Assembly: GCF_001424385.1 (NCBI RefSeq)
Contig: NZ_LMPO01000001.1
Span: 498,476 to 562,475 of the forward strand
From: Curtobacterium sp. Leaf183
GTDB taxonomy: Bacteria; Actinomycetota; Actinomycetes; Actinomycetales; Microbacteriaceae
DNA: 64,000 nt
Direction: 5' to 3'
How positions within the stretch are numbered: position 1 is the stretch's first letter; each line of letters opens with the position of its first letter. Position numbers and translations under genes: made by a program. Shown here piece after piece: positions 52,024 to 60,338 of this stretch. The notes below the pieces were generated by a model that saw only the letters and a program-made list of their open reading frames with translations, had not been told where the DNA came from and ran no database searches.

Positions 52024-52686
52024 ATGACGACCGACCCGGCACCGACGCCGATCGACCTCGACACCTGGACCCGCCGCGAGCACTTCGAGCACTACCGCGA
52101 CCGTGTCCCCTGCCGCTACGAGCTGACCGTGCAGGTGGACGTGACCGACTTCGTCGCCGAACTGCGTCGGACCGGCCGCCGCACGTACGCGTCGCAGATC
52201 TGGGCGCTGTCCACCGCCGTGAACGCCCACCGCGAGTTCCGGATGACCCTGCTGCCCGACCGCTCCCCCGCCGCGTGGGACGTCGTCCACCCGGCCTTCA
52301 CGGTGTTCAACCCCGACCGCGAGACCTTCTGTGCGGTCTTCGTGCCGTACGACCCGGACTTCGGCGCCTTCCACGACGCTGCCGTCGCGGCCATGACGAC
52401 CCACCGCTCGGCGACGGCGATGTTCCCGCAGCAGCCGCGCCCGGCGAACCTGTTCGACGTGTCGACGCTGCCGTGGGCGTCGTTCTCGGGCTTCTCGCTG
52501 CAGGTCCACGAGGGCTGGGACCACCTCCTGCCGATCATCACGATCGGCGGCCACCACGACGAGGGCGGGCGCACCCTGCTCCCGCTGTCCGTCCAGGTCA
52601 ACCACGCGGCGGCCGACGGCTTCCACACGACCCGCCTGCTCAACGAGATCGAACGCCTGCTCGCTGAGCCGACCTGGCTCGCCTGA
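52024..52686 (+). CDS. Chloramphenicol acetyltransferase (CatA)-like protein
   Basis: A 220-residue type-A CAT-fold protein, the usual length. The catalytic histidine is near residue 194 in QVNHAAADGFH (HxxxDG type), with FTVFNPDRETF and FSLQVHEGWDHLLPIITIG matching other core strands. It should be a trimeric acetyl-CoA-dependent O-acetyltransferase; whether it acetylates chloramphenicol cannot be told, and xenobiotic acetylation more broadly is possible. CAGGAT (52012-52017) lies six bases before the ATG, directly after the 8-bp tandem array. Confidence 0.88.
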   Translation: MTTDPAPTPIDLDTWTRREHFEHYRDRVPCRYELTVQVDVTDFVAELRRTGRRTYASQIWALSTAVNAHREFRMTLLPDRSPAAWDVVHPAFTVFNPDRETFCAVFVPYDPDFGAFHDAAVAAMTTHRSATAMFPQQPRPANLFDVSTLPWASFSGFSLQVHEGWDHLLPIITIGGHHDEGGRTLLPLSVQVNHAAADGFHTTRLLNEIERLLAEPTWLA

Positions 52687-52741
52687 TCACACGCGGCTGA
52701 TCCGGGCAGCGGATCCCGGGGAACGGAACCGGATCGGCGGG

Positions 52742-52806
52742 TGACGAATCCGGTTCACGATCCCCGGGCCGAGCGAACCTGATTCGTCAGTTCCCGAAAC
52801 GGGAAC
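52742..52806. terminator. Bidirectional terminator-like hairpins between convergent genes
   Basis: TGACGAATCCGGTTC (52742-52756) pairs with GAACCTGATTCGTCA (52775-52789) with a single mismatch over 15 bp. Directly after it GTTCCCG and CGGGAAC (52790-52806) form a second hairpin with an AAA loop. Both lie between the acetyltransferase and the solute-binding-protein genes, which converge here. The rest of this 266-bp gap is non-coding. Confidence 0.65.
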
Positions 52807-52896
52807 CACCGCCGAGCGGCGACCGACGGCTTCCACTCGATCTGACGGCTCGCTGACCGGCGGCACGATCACGTGTGGTGGACGCGACCCACCGCC

Positions 52897-52938
52897 GGGC
52901 GGGAGGCGCAGGGCGGCCTGGCAGTGAGCCTCCCGTCC
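52897..52938. repeat. Dispersed repeat family B, copy 5
   Basis: GGGCGGGAGGC (52897-52907) pairs with GCCTCCCGTCC (52928-52938) with one mismatch. It ends 15 bp from the stop of the solute-binding-protein gene, the same placement as the copies beyond rsmI and the ATP-grasp gene. Confidence 0.72.
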
Positions 52939-52952
52939 GGTGGTGGTGCGGC

Positions 52953-54584
52953 TCAGGACCCGGCGCGCGCCGCCAGCGCCTGCTCGAACTCCCGCCGCAT
53001 CGCGTCGCCGCCGCGGCGGCGCCACTCCCGGACCGTGTCCTTCCATGACGACACCGGCGCGCGGCCGAGCAGCACGTCGTTGATCGCGTTCGTGGCGAAG
53101 GTGCCGACGGCCGGCCCCTTCGTCGAGTTCGTCGGCGAGTACAGGCCGTACGTGGGGTTCGTGATCCCTTCGTCGAGCCAGGACGCCAGCGAGTCGTAGA
53201 CGACCTCGGTCATCTCCGGGAACCCGGCGTAGAACAGCGGGAGCGGGCACTCGGTGAAGTACTGCAGCGGGAACTCGCCGAGCGCGGTCTCGCTGTTGCC
53301 GGTCTTGGTCAGGACCGGGGCGCCGTCGCGGTACTCGAAGTCGCGGCCCTCGATGCCGAACTTGCGGTAGGTCCAGGCCTCGGTGCCGAAGGGCGACGCG
53401 CACCAGTTGAGCACGTCGAGCACCATGCGGATACGGTCCTCGCTGCCCGCGGCGAGCGCCGTGATCGCGTTGTTCGGGTCACCGAGCCACGGCCTGGGCT
53501 TCGCGCCCGACTGACCCACGAACGGAGCCTGCGTCATCGCGAAGCCGCTGCCGGGCTCGGCCTGTTGCAGCAGTCCGGGGATCGCGCTGTAGCTGTCCTG
53601 CAGCATGACGGCCGAGCCCTGCACGAACCACACCTTGCCGTTGTAGGCCGTGACGCTGTCCGGGTGCACGAGCCCGTCGGCCAGCAGCTTCCGCGAGACC
53701 TCGAGCATGTCCTGGTAGGCGTCGACCTCGTACATGTGGGTCAGGCGGCCGCCCTGCTCGTCCCACTGGTTCGGGACGCCGAGCATCGACGCCAGGATGT
53801 TCGTCGGCACGGACCCGAGGGCCCAGCGGTTCCGGTTCTGGTCGGTGAGCTCGCGACACAGCGCGGTGAACTCGTCGAGCGAGCCGAACGACGGGTCGAT
53901 GCCGAGCTGCTCGAAGAGGTCCTGGCGCCGGTGCAGCACGCCGGTCGTCAGCGGGCCGCGCGGCACCGGGACGCCGTAGATCCCGCCCGAGAACACCGTG
54001 CCCCGCCAGGACGCCGTCGGCAGGTTCGCCAGGTACGGCCAGTCCCGGATGCCGCTGCCCGACAGGTACTCCGTCAGGTTCTGCGCCTTGGCCTCGAGGA
54101 ACTGCGGCAGGTACGAGAACGTCCCCGACACGGTGAACACGTCGCCGAGGGTGTCGCCGGCGACCTGCGTGGCGAACTTGCTGGCCCAGTCGGCGTTCGA
54201 CGTGATGGTCAGGTCGAGGTCGACGCCCATCCGCTCGTCGAGCCCCTGCCAGTAGCGGTTGCTCCCCTTGGCGGGTGGGATCGGCGAGTTCGTCGGGACG
54301 CTGCCGAGCAGGGTCGAACCGTCGCCGGGGACCTTCGCCGTGGGGACGAGGCTGCTCGGGAGCTTCCGGAACGCGCTCGGCATGAGGGCGCTGGTCTTCG
54401 GCAGGACCGGCTCGGGGCCTCCCGTCCAGGGCACGTAGTCGGGCAGGGTGACGGGCTTGTTGATGGCCCGCACGTCGGTGGACCGGGTCACGGTGTCGCA
54501 GCCGGCCAGGAGGCTCGTGGCTGCGACGCCGAGACCGGTCGCGATGAGAGCGCGACGGGTCAGGCCGCTGTGGGTGTCGGTCAC
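52953..54584 (-). CDS. Extracellular solute-binding lipoprotein, carbohydrate ABC importer
   Basis: A 543-residue family-1 binding protein. The N-terminus has a twin-arginine stretch (TRRALIATGLGVAATS) followed by a lipobox LLAGC with Cys29, so it is probably a Tat-exported lipoprotein. The length and the partner permeases place it with LplA-type proteins that take up oligosaccharides, for example plant cell-wall fragments; the sugar is unknown. It begins 4 nt after the permease stop and is the last gene of the unit. Confidence 0.88.
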   Translation of the reverse strand: MTDTHSGLTRRALIATGLGVAATSLLAGCDTVTRSTDVRAINKPVTLPDYVPWTGGPEPVLPKTSALMPSAFRKLPSSLVPTAKVPGDGSTLLGSVPTNSPIPPAKGSNRYWQGLDERMGVDLDLTITSNADWASKFATQVAGDTLGDVFTVSGTFSYLPQFLEAKAQNLTEYLSGSGIRDWPYLANLPTASWRGTVFSGGIYGVPVPRGPLTTGVLHRRQDLFEQLGIDPSFGSLDEFTALCRELTDQNRNRWALGSVPTNILASMLGVPNQWDEQGGRLTHMYEVDAYQDMLEVSRKLLADGLVHPDSVTAYNGKVWFVQGSAVMLQDSYSAIPGLLQQAEPGSGFAMTQAPFVGQSGAKPRPWLGDPNNAITALAAGSEDRIRMVLDVLNWCASPFGTEAWTYRKFGIEGRDFEYRDGAPVLTKTGNSETALGEFPLQYFTECPLPLFYAGFPEMTEVVYDSLASWLDEGITNPTYGLYSPTNSTKGPAVGTFATNAINDVLLGRAPVSSWKDTVREWRRRGGDAMRREFEQALAARAGS

Positions 54585-54588
54585 GGCG

Positions 54589-55548
54589 TCAGCCCTTCAC
54601 CGCGCCGGTCAGGACACCCTTGGCGAAGTGCCGCTGCAGGAACGGGTAGACGATGAGGATGGGGACGATGGAGACCACGAGGATCGCCATCTGGATCGAG
54701 GCCTGCGGCGGCAGCGCGTCCGAACTCGTGCCGAGGTCCGCGCCGCCGAGCTGGGCGTTGTTGATGACGTAGGTGCGGAGCACGAGCTGCAGGGGCCACT
54801 TGGCGGTGTCGTTGATGTAGAGCAAGGCGTTGAAGAAGGCGTTCCAGTAGCCGACCGCGTAGAACAGGCCGATCACCGCCAGCACGGCCTTCGACAGCGG
54901 CAGCACGATCCGCAGGAAGACACCGAAGTCACCGGCGCCGTCGATGCGTGCCGACTCGATGAGCTCCTTCGGGATCGCCATGAAGAACGACCGCATCACG
55001 ATGACGTTGAACGCGCTGAGGGCCGTCGGCAGGATCAGCGCCCAGTACGAGTCGAGCAGGCCGAACTGCTTGACGACCAGGTAGTTCGGGATCAGGCCCG
55101 GGGCGAACAGCAGGCTGACGAGCACCAGGCTCAGCACGAAGCCCGACCCGTACGAGCCCGGTCGGCTCAGGGCGTAGGCGAGCATCGCGGTCACGAACAG
55201 GCTGATCAGCGTGCCGACGACCGTGATCCCGATGCTGACCACGAGCGCCCGGGTGACGACGCCGCCCGCGAAGATGCTCTCGTACGCGCCGAGGTCCAGC
55301 CCGGTCGGCCACAGCACGAACCCACCCGCACCGTTCACCTGACTGGAGGGGGCGACGCTCGTCGACACGATGCCGAGGAACGGCAGCAGCACGACCAGGC
55401 AGATGACGAGCAGCACGAAGCCAGTGAGCAGGCGCCCGGGCAGCGGTGCCGTGTCCGGACCGCCGCGCTTGTGCCGGTTCGGCCTGCCCTTGCCGGTCTT
55501 GCCGGTCTTGCCGGACTGGGGGACGGTGACGCTGTGCGTGGCGGTCAT
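54589..55548 (-). CDS. Carbohydrate ABC transporter permease (YtcP-like)
   Basis: A 319-residue MalG-type permease with six helices after an unusually long, basic, Gly/Lys-rich cytoplasmic N-terminus of about 40 residues. The EAA loop is ESARIDGAGDFGVFLRIVLP. The start overlaps the stop of the upstream permease (ATGA, 55545-55548). It pairs with the LplB-like permease to form the channel. Confidence 0.9.
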   Translation of the reverse strand: MTATHSVTVPQSGKTGKTGKGRPNRHKRGGPDTAPLPGRLLTGFVLLVICLVVLLPFLGIVSTSVAPSSQVNGAGGFVLWPTGLDLGAYESIFAGGVVTRALVVSIGITVVGTLISLFVTAMLAYALSRPGSYGSGFVLSLVLVSLLFAPGLIPNYLVVKQFGLLDSYWALILPTALSAFNVIVMRSFFMAIPKELIESARIDGAGDFGVFLRIVLPLSKAVLAVIGLFYAVGYWNAFFNALLYINDTAKWPLQLVLRTYVINNAQLGGADLGTSSDALPPQASIQMAILVVSIVPILIVYPFLQRHFAKGVLTGAVKG

Positions 55549-56543
55549 CGGGTCTCCTTCTGGTAGACGCCCGCTTCGCCGAAGACGTGGGCGACCTTGT
55601 TCGCGCCGAGGACGAGCAGCACGCCCACCACGCCCTTGACGAGTCCGACGGCGGCAGCGACACCCCACTGGCCGCCGAGCACGCCGTTGTTGTAGACGTA
55701 GGTGTCGAGGACCTCGCTGGCGCCCCGGCCGACGGCGGCCTGCTGCAGGAGGATCTGCTCGAACCCGACGGTGAGCGAGTCGCCCAGGCGCAGGATGAGC
55801 AGCAGGATGATGATCCCGCGCATGCCGGGCAGCGTCACGTGCCAGAGCTGCCGCCACCGGCTCGCGCCGTCCATCTTGGCTGCCTCGTACAGGCTCGCGT
55901 CGATCGAGCTGAGCACGGCGAGGAACAGGATCGTCGCCCAGCCGGTGTCCTTCCAGATGACCTGGCTCGTGAGCAGGGCGATGAAGCCGTGCGGGTTGCC
56001 GAGGAAGTCGATCGCGGTGCCGCCCGAGGCCCGGATCGCGTTGTTGATCAGTCCCGAGCCGCCGAGGATCTGCTGGAACACCGCGACGACGATCACCCAC
56101 GACAGGAAGTGCGGCAGGTACAGGATCGACTGCACGACGCCCTTGATCCGCTCGGACAGCAGCGAGTTCAGCATCAGCGCCAGGATGATCGGCGCCGGGA
56201 AGACGAACACGACCTGCACCAGGGTGATCACGAGGGTGTTGCGCAGGGCGCCGAGGAACTCCGGGTCGCCGTTGAACACCACGGCGAAGTTCTCGAACCC
56301 GACCCACGGGCTCCGGCCCAGCGGCACGAACGGCAGGTACTCCTGGAACGCGATGAGGTTCCCGAGCAGCGGCAGGTACTGGAACGCCAGCAACAGCGCC
56401 AGGCCGGGCAGTCCCATCCAGAGCAGCACGCGATCGCGGCGGATGCGCTCCCAGGTCGTCTTCCGACGGGCGACGGTGGTCCGCGGTGACGCCCCGTCGG
56501 TCCCCCTCGCTGCTGATCGCACGCGGTCGTCGAGCTTCGTCAC
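55545..56543 (-). CDS. Carbohydrate ABC transporter permease (LplB-like)
   Basis: A 332-residue MalF-type permease of the LplB group, with six helices and the EAA loop YEAAKMDGASRWRQLWHVTLP. The GTG at 56543 is chosen because GGAGGGGG lies just upstream and an earlier start would run into the operator at 56599-56613. It is the first gene of the permease-permease-binding-protein unit. No ATPase gene is present, so a shared MsiK-type ATPase elsewhere is expected (known for many actinobacteria). Confidence 0.9.
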   Translation of the reverse strand: MTKLDDRVRSAARGTDGASPRTTVARRKTTWERIRRDRVLLWMGLPGLALLLAFQYLPLLGNLIAFQEYLPFVPLGRSPWVGFENFAVVFNGDPEFLGALRNTLVITLVQVVFVFPAPIILALMLNSLLSERIKGVVQSILYLPHFLSWVIVVAVFQQILGGSGLINNAIRASGGTAIDFLGNPHGFIALLTSQVIWKDTGWATILFLAVLSSIDASLYEAAKMDGASRWRQLWHVTLPGMRGIIILLLILRLGDSLTVGFEQILLQQAAVGRGASEVLDTYVYNNGVLGGQWGVAAAVGLVKGVVGVLLVLGANKVAHVFGEAGVYQKETR

Positions 56544-56598
56544 TCCAGGCCCCCTCCGTTGGATTCCTGGTGCGACCCTGGCGCGGACGGCAACGAAC

Positions 56599-56613
56599 TG
56601 GCAACTGTTGCCA
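56599..56613 (-). promoter_or_regulatory. LacI-type operator upstream of the ABC importer
   Basis: TGGCAACTGTTGCCA is a 15-bp palindrome with 7-bp arms, flanked by matching AACGA and TCGTT. It lies about 60 bp before the LplB-like start and has the form expected for a LacI-family repressor. The LacI gene at 59062 is the nearest candidate regulator. Confidence 0.68.
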
Positions 56614-56657
56614 CTCGTTTCCATCGTTGTAAGTCGTTGGAGGGTTCCAGTGACCGC

Positions 56658-56786
56658 TCACTCGAGGATCGCGGGCGGCAATCGGTCGAGACGGACGGCG
56701 ATGCCGGCGAACGCGGCGCGCTGCTCGGACGACGACCAGTCACGCGTGAGCGGGACGTCGTCCTCCCACTCGGTCTCCATGGCCAT
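56658..56786 (-). CDS. Possible 42-residue small protein
   Basis: A short frame, MAMETEWEDDVPLTRDWSSS onwards, of 42 residues beginning 5 nt after the stop of the acid-sugar kinase gene. AGGAG lies 8 nt before the third-codon ATG (56780), so a 40-residue product from there is more likely. The composition is acidic and protein-like rather than the arginine-rich runs seen in shadow frames. I recognise no family. Position suggests cotranslation with the kinase. Confidence 0.4.
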   Translation of the reverse strand: MAMETEWEDDVPLTRDWSSSEQRAAFAGIAVRLDRLPPAILE

Positions 56787-56791
56787 CGCTC

Positions 56792-58240
56792 CTACGTGGC
56801 CGACGCGGGGGCTCCAGCGGCCCCGGCTGCCGCCGCGACGCGCGCGACCACCGCGGCGAGCGCTCCGTCGTCGCCGACGTTCCCGGGGAACACCACGAAG
56901 GGCACACCGGCGCTCGGTCCGTCCGCGGCGACCCACAGGGAGACGATCCCGGGCAGCATCGTCCCGAGCGTCCACGCCCGGTCGATCTCCAGGGCCTCGG
57001 TGGCGAGGTCGTTCGACGTGATCCCGCCCTTCGCCACGAGGAACGCGGGATGCTGCCGGGCCGCGACGGCGCGGACGACCGACACGAGCGACTCGGACGC
57101 GACCCGGGAGACCCTGAGGCTGTCCTCGGCGTCGGTCCCGCGGACGAGCGTCCGGCTCGTCATCACGACGACGTCCGAGTCACGGAGATGGTCGACGACC
57201 TGCCGCGCGCTGTCCTCGACGACCTCGTGGAACCCCGCTCGGGACTCGAGGCACCTGGCCAGGTCGATCTCGACCGGCACGACGGGGCGCTCGGCGAGCA
57301 GCCGCTCGAGCTGTCGCCCGGTGAGCCCGACGTGCGACCCGACGGCGACGAGCCCGTGTCCCGTGGGGGCGTCGACGAACGCCCGGGCGAGGGCGGTGTC
57401 CGACAGCGCGCCCCGGGCTTCCTGGCCGCAGCGTGCCCGCACGAAGGACGGTCCACTGCGGTAGACCACGCGCAGGCCCTCGGCCTCGGCGGCGAGCGCC
57501 CCGAGGGCGACCACGCGCAGGTCGTCCTCGTCGACGGCGTCTGCCACCGCGACGCGACCGTCCCGGCAGCCCAGCAACGCCTCGGCGACGGCCGTCGGGC
57601 CACCGGTCCGGATCAGGTCGAGCGTCAGGCGCACCACGTCGGACGCGGCGACGCGACCCGCGGTCTTCTCGGCGACCCACTCGGGAAGCGCGGATGCCCG
57701 GTACCCGAAGCTGGCGTCGCGGGCGAACTCCGACTCGCCGACGGGGGTCCAGTCGTCAGCGCTCGCGATGTAGTGCACCGAGTCCACGGTGATGCGTCCC
57801 GCGTCCGGGTAGGCCGGGACGAGCAGCACGACGTCGACCCCGCGCCCACGGTCCGCTCCGCGGCGAGCCAGGACGTCGGTCTCGAGGGGGAAGTGCCCAC
57901 GGAGCGTGGAGTCCCCGCGGCTGATCAGCACGACGTCCTCGCCGCGCTCCTCGGCGACGGCGGCGACGCGGTCGTGCACCTCGGCGACGACGGCAGCCGC
58001 GGCCCCGGGGTCGAGGCTCCGGGTGTTGGCGAGGACGAAGAACCCGACGGCGTCCTGGTCGAATGCCCAGCGGACGTCGTCGTCCGTCCAGGTCGTGATG
58101 ATCGGCAGGTCGGCGACACTCTGGCTGCCGGTCGGGTCGTCGTCGATCACGACGACACGGCGGTTCGCGGCGGCGACCGCTGCGCTGAGCGCGGCGAGGT
58201 CGACGGGGGCGGTCGTGGTGGGCAGCGTGCTGGGCTTCAT
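56792..58240 (-). CDS. Four-carbon acid sugar kinase (DUF1537/OtnK family)
   Basis: A 482-residue kinase of the two-domain DUF1537 fold, phosphorylating threonate, erythronate or related acid sugars. VVVIDDDPTGSQSV at about residues 28-41 and FFVLANTRSL mark the N-terminal substrate domain; the C-terminal nucleotide domain has the LVAKGGITSNDLA motif and ends with VFPGNVGDDGAL. The usual partner genes (PdxA-like dehydrogenase, aldolase, isomerase) are absent here. The promoter is TACGGT with a leader carrying GGAGGAAC before the ATG. It lies between the ABC importer and LacI. Confidence 0.88.
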   Translation of the reverse strand: MKPSTLPTTTAPVDLAALSAAVAAANRRVVVIDDDPTGSQSVADLPIITTWTDDDVRWAFDQDAVGFFVLANTRSLDPGAAAAVVAEVHDRVAAVAEERGEDVVLISRGDSTLRGHFPLETDVLARRGADRGRGVDVVLLVPAYPDAGRITVDSVHYIASADDWTPVGESEFARDASFGYRASALPEWVAEKTAGRVAASDVVRLTLDLIRTGGPTAVAEALLGCRDGRVAVADAVDEDDLRVVALGALAAEAEGLRVVYRSGPSFVRARCGQEARGALSDTALARAFVDAPTGHGLVAVGSHVGLTGRQLERLLAERPVVPVEIDLARCLESRAGFHEVVEDSARQVVDHLRDSDVVVMTSRTLVRGTDAEDSLRVSRVASESLVSVVRAVAARQHPAFLVAKGGITSNDLATEALEIDRAWTLGTMLPGIVSLWVAADGPSAGVPFVVFPGNVGDDGALAAVVARVAAAAGAAGAPASAT

Positions 58241-58289
58241 CGGTCAGTTCCTCCCTCGACCACCGTAGGCGTCGTGCCACTCTTGGGGC

Positions 58290-59033
58290 ATGACCTTCGA
58301 GCAGCACGCGCACTCGTTCGGAGCGGCGGCCGACGCCTACGAGCGAGGTCGCCCGAGCTACCCCGCCGACGTCGCCGCCTGGCTCGCGCCGGACCCCGTC
58401 GAGCGCGCGGTCGACGTCGGCGCCGGCACGGGGAAGTTCACGCGCACGCTGCTCGCCCGGGCGGACGAGGTCATCGCGGTCGAGCCCGACGCCGCGATGC
58501 GCGCCCAGCTGGCCACGGCGATTCCCGAGGTCCGAGCGCTCGACGGGTCCGGCGAGGCGATGCCGCTGCCCGACGCCAGCGCCGACCTGGTGACGTTCGC
58601 GCAGTCGTGGCACTGGGTCGACCCCGATGCCGGTGCCCGCGAAGTGGCCAGGGTGCTGCGCCCGGGCGGCGTCCTGGGGCTGGTGTGGAACATCCGCGAC
58701 GAGTCGGTGGCGTGGACGGCGCAGCTCGGGGAGCTCATCAAGCGCCCGGAGTCGCGGGTCATGGCGTACGAACGGCCGCTCGCGGGTGAGCCGTTCGCCG
58801 ACGACGAGTACCGGACGTTCGACTGGGTCCACGAGCAGTCGCGATCGGCGTTCCTCGACATGATCGCCTCGCGCAGCTACGTGATCGTCATGGAGCCGTC
58901 CGACCGCCTGGTCCTGCTCCGCGACGTCGAGGACCTGTTGGACTCGACGTCCGAGACCGCCGGCAGCGGCACCGTGCGGGTGCCGTACGTCACCCACGTG
59001 CACCGGTTCGTCCGGCCCCCGGCCCCTGCCTGA
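58290..59033 (+). CDS. Class I SAM-dependent methyltransferase
   Basis: A 247-residue methyltransferase with the SAM-binding motif VDVGAGTGKFTRTL at about residues 44-57 and the following acidic strand VIAVEPD. The SWHWVDPDAGAREVARVLRPGG segment places it with the UbiE/Methyltransf_11 group. The substrate is unknown. CACTCT (58278-58283) lies six bases before the ATG. It is divergent from the acid-sugar kinase gene and followed after 28 nt by the LacI gene. Confidence 0.86.
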   Translation: MTFEQHAHSFGAAADAYERGRPSYPADVAAWLAPDPVERAVDVGAGTGKFTRTLLARADEVIAVEPDAAMRAQLATAIPEVRALDGSGEAMPLPDASADLVTFAQSWHWVDPDAGAREVARVLRPGGVLGLVWNIRDESVAWTAQLGELIKRPESRVMAYERPLAGEPFADDEYRTFDWVHEQSRSAFLDMIASRSYVIVMEPSDRLVLLRDVEDLLDSTSETAGSGTVRVPYVTHVHRFVRPPAPA

Positions 59034-59061
59034 CCGCTCGGCCGAGCGCTACGGTGACACC

Positions 59062-60081
59062 ATGCGTGCGACCGTGCGGGACGTCGCGGCCCTGGCCGGG
59101 GTCTCGCCGAAGACCGTCTCCAACGTGGTCAACGGCGGCGTCGTCGTGCGACCGGACACTCGCGAGCGCGTCGAACAGGCGCTCGCGCAGCTCGACTACG
59201 TGCCGAACCTGTCCGCCCGGGGCCTGCGCAACGGCCGGTCCGGCGCCATCGCCCTGACCCTTCCGGAGATGAGCAGCGCCTACTCCGCCGAACTCGCCCG
59301 GTGGTTCGTCGAGCTCGCCCGCGACCGCGACTGGGTCGTGCAGCTCGACCAGACCGCGAACGACCCGGAGCGCGAGCGCCAGCTGGTGTCGCGGGCCCGG
59401 GCGCACCTGGTCGACGGGCTCGTCCTGAACCCGGTGTCGTTGAGCGCGAGCGTCCTGGCCTCCACGGCGGGGCTGCCCCCGACGGTCGTCATCGGCGAGG
59501 TCGAACCCGAGCACGTCGACCAGGTGCACGTCGACAGCGTCACCGCCGCGCACGAGGTCACGACGTACCTGCTCGACCGCGGACACCGGCGGATCGTCGT
59601 GGTCGGCGCGCCGGACCCGACGGTCGACCCGCGCCGCCGGACGGCCACGAGCGAGCTGCGCGTCCGCGGCCACGACGCGGCACTGCACGGGGCCGGCGTC
59701 GCTCCGGACGCCGAGCTGCGGGTGCCGCTGGCGGGCTGGACGACCGCCGACGCGGCGAGCGCCTTCGCGACGTGGCTCGACACGCATCCCCTGCCCGACG
59801 CGGTCTTCGCGTTCTCGGACTCGATCGCGTTCGGCGTGCTGCACGTGCTGGCGGCGCGGGGCATCAGCGTGCCGGACACGGTCAGCGTCATCGGGTTCGA
59901 CGACGTCGACGGTGCGGCGTTCGCGATCCCGGCGCTCACCACCGTGGCGTTCGACCGACGGGCCTTCGCCGACGCCGCCCTCGACCTGCTCACCGCGCGC
60001 ATCGCGGACCGCGACGCGCCCCCCTCCACGGTCGTGATCCCGCACCGGATCGTCGAGCGGGCGAGCGTCGCCCGGCGCTGA
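59062..60081 (+). CDS. LacI family transcriptional regulator
   Basis: A 339-residue repressor. The N-terminal HTH and hinge read VRDVAALAGVSPKTVSNVVNGG (residues 5-26) and end in LDYVPNLSARGL; the rest is the periplasmic-binding-protein-like sugar domain with DRGHRRIVVVG and DAVFAFSDSIAFG segments. The probable effector is a sugar or sugar acid from the adjacent importer or kinase pathway. TACGGT (59050-59055) lies six bases before the ATG. The TGGCAAC palindrome upstream of the importer is a good candidate target. Confidence 0.9.
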   Translation: MRATVRDVAALAGVSPKTVSNVVNGGVVVRPDTRERVEQALAQLDYVPNLSARGLRNGRSGAIALTLPEMSSAYSAELARWFVELARDRDWVVQLDQTANDPERERQLVSRARAHLVDGLVLNPVSLSASVLASTAGLPPTVVIGEVEPEHVDQVHVDSVTAAHEVTTYLLDRGHRRIVVVGAPDPTVDPRRRTATSELRVRGHDAALHGAGVAPDAELRVPLAGWTTADAASAFATWLDTHPLPDAVFAFSDSIAFGVLHVLAARGISVPDTVSVIGFDDVDGAAFAIPALTTVAFDRRAFADAALDLLTARIADRDAPPSTVVIPHRIVERASVARR

Positions 60082-60094
60082 GCCCTGCGTTGTC

Positions 60095-60312
60095 GTCGCA
60101 CGGTGCGAGGTTCGAGCCCTGGTGCGCGGCGCGGCACCGTGCGAGGTTCGTGCTCCGTGCGGCGCTGACGGACCCGTGCAGGGGTCTTTCCCGGCACGTT
60201 GCGGTCAAGCCCGCACCACGGCGCAACCTCGCACCGTGCGCACCTCGCACCGGCATCATGCACTCGCACCGTGCGCACCTCGCACCGGCATCGTGCACTC
60301 GCACCAAACGCG
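60095..60312. repeat. Dispersed repeat family A, copy 4 (largest)
   Basis: About 215 bp between the convergent LacI and hydrolase genes. CGCACGGTGCGAGGTT opens it, GCAACCTCGCACCGTGCG lies near 60223-60241, and the unit CACCTCGCACCGGCATC(A/G)TG is duplicated in tandem (near 60240-60297). The inner ACCCGTGCAGGG segment matches the copy at 8015. Confidence 0.78.
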
Positions 60313-60338
60313 CCCAACGCACCGAACGCACCACGGCC

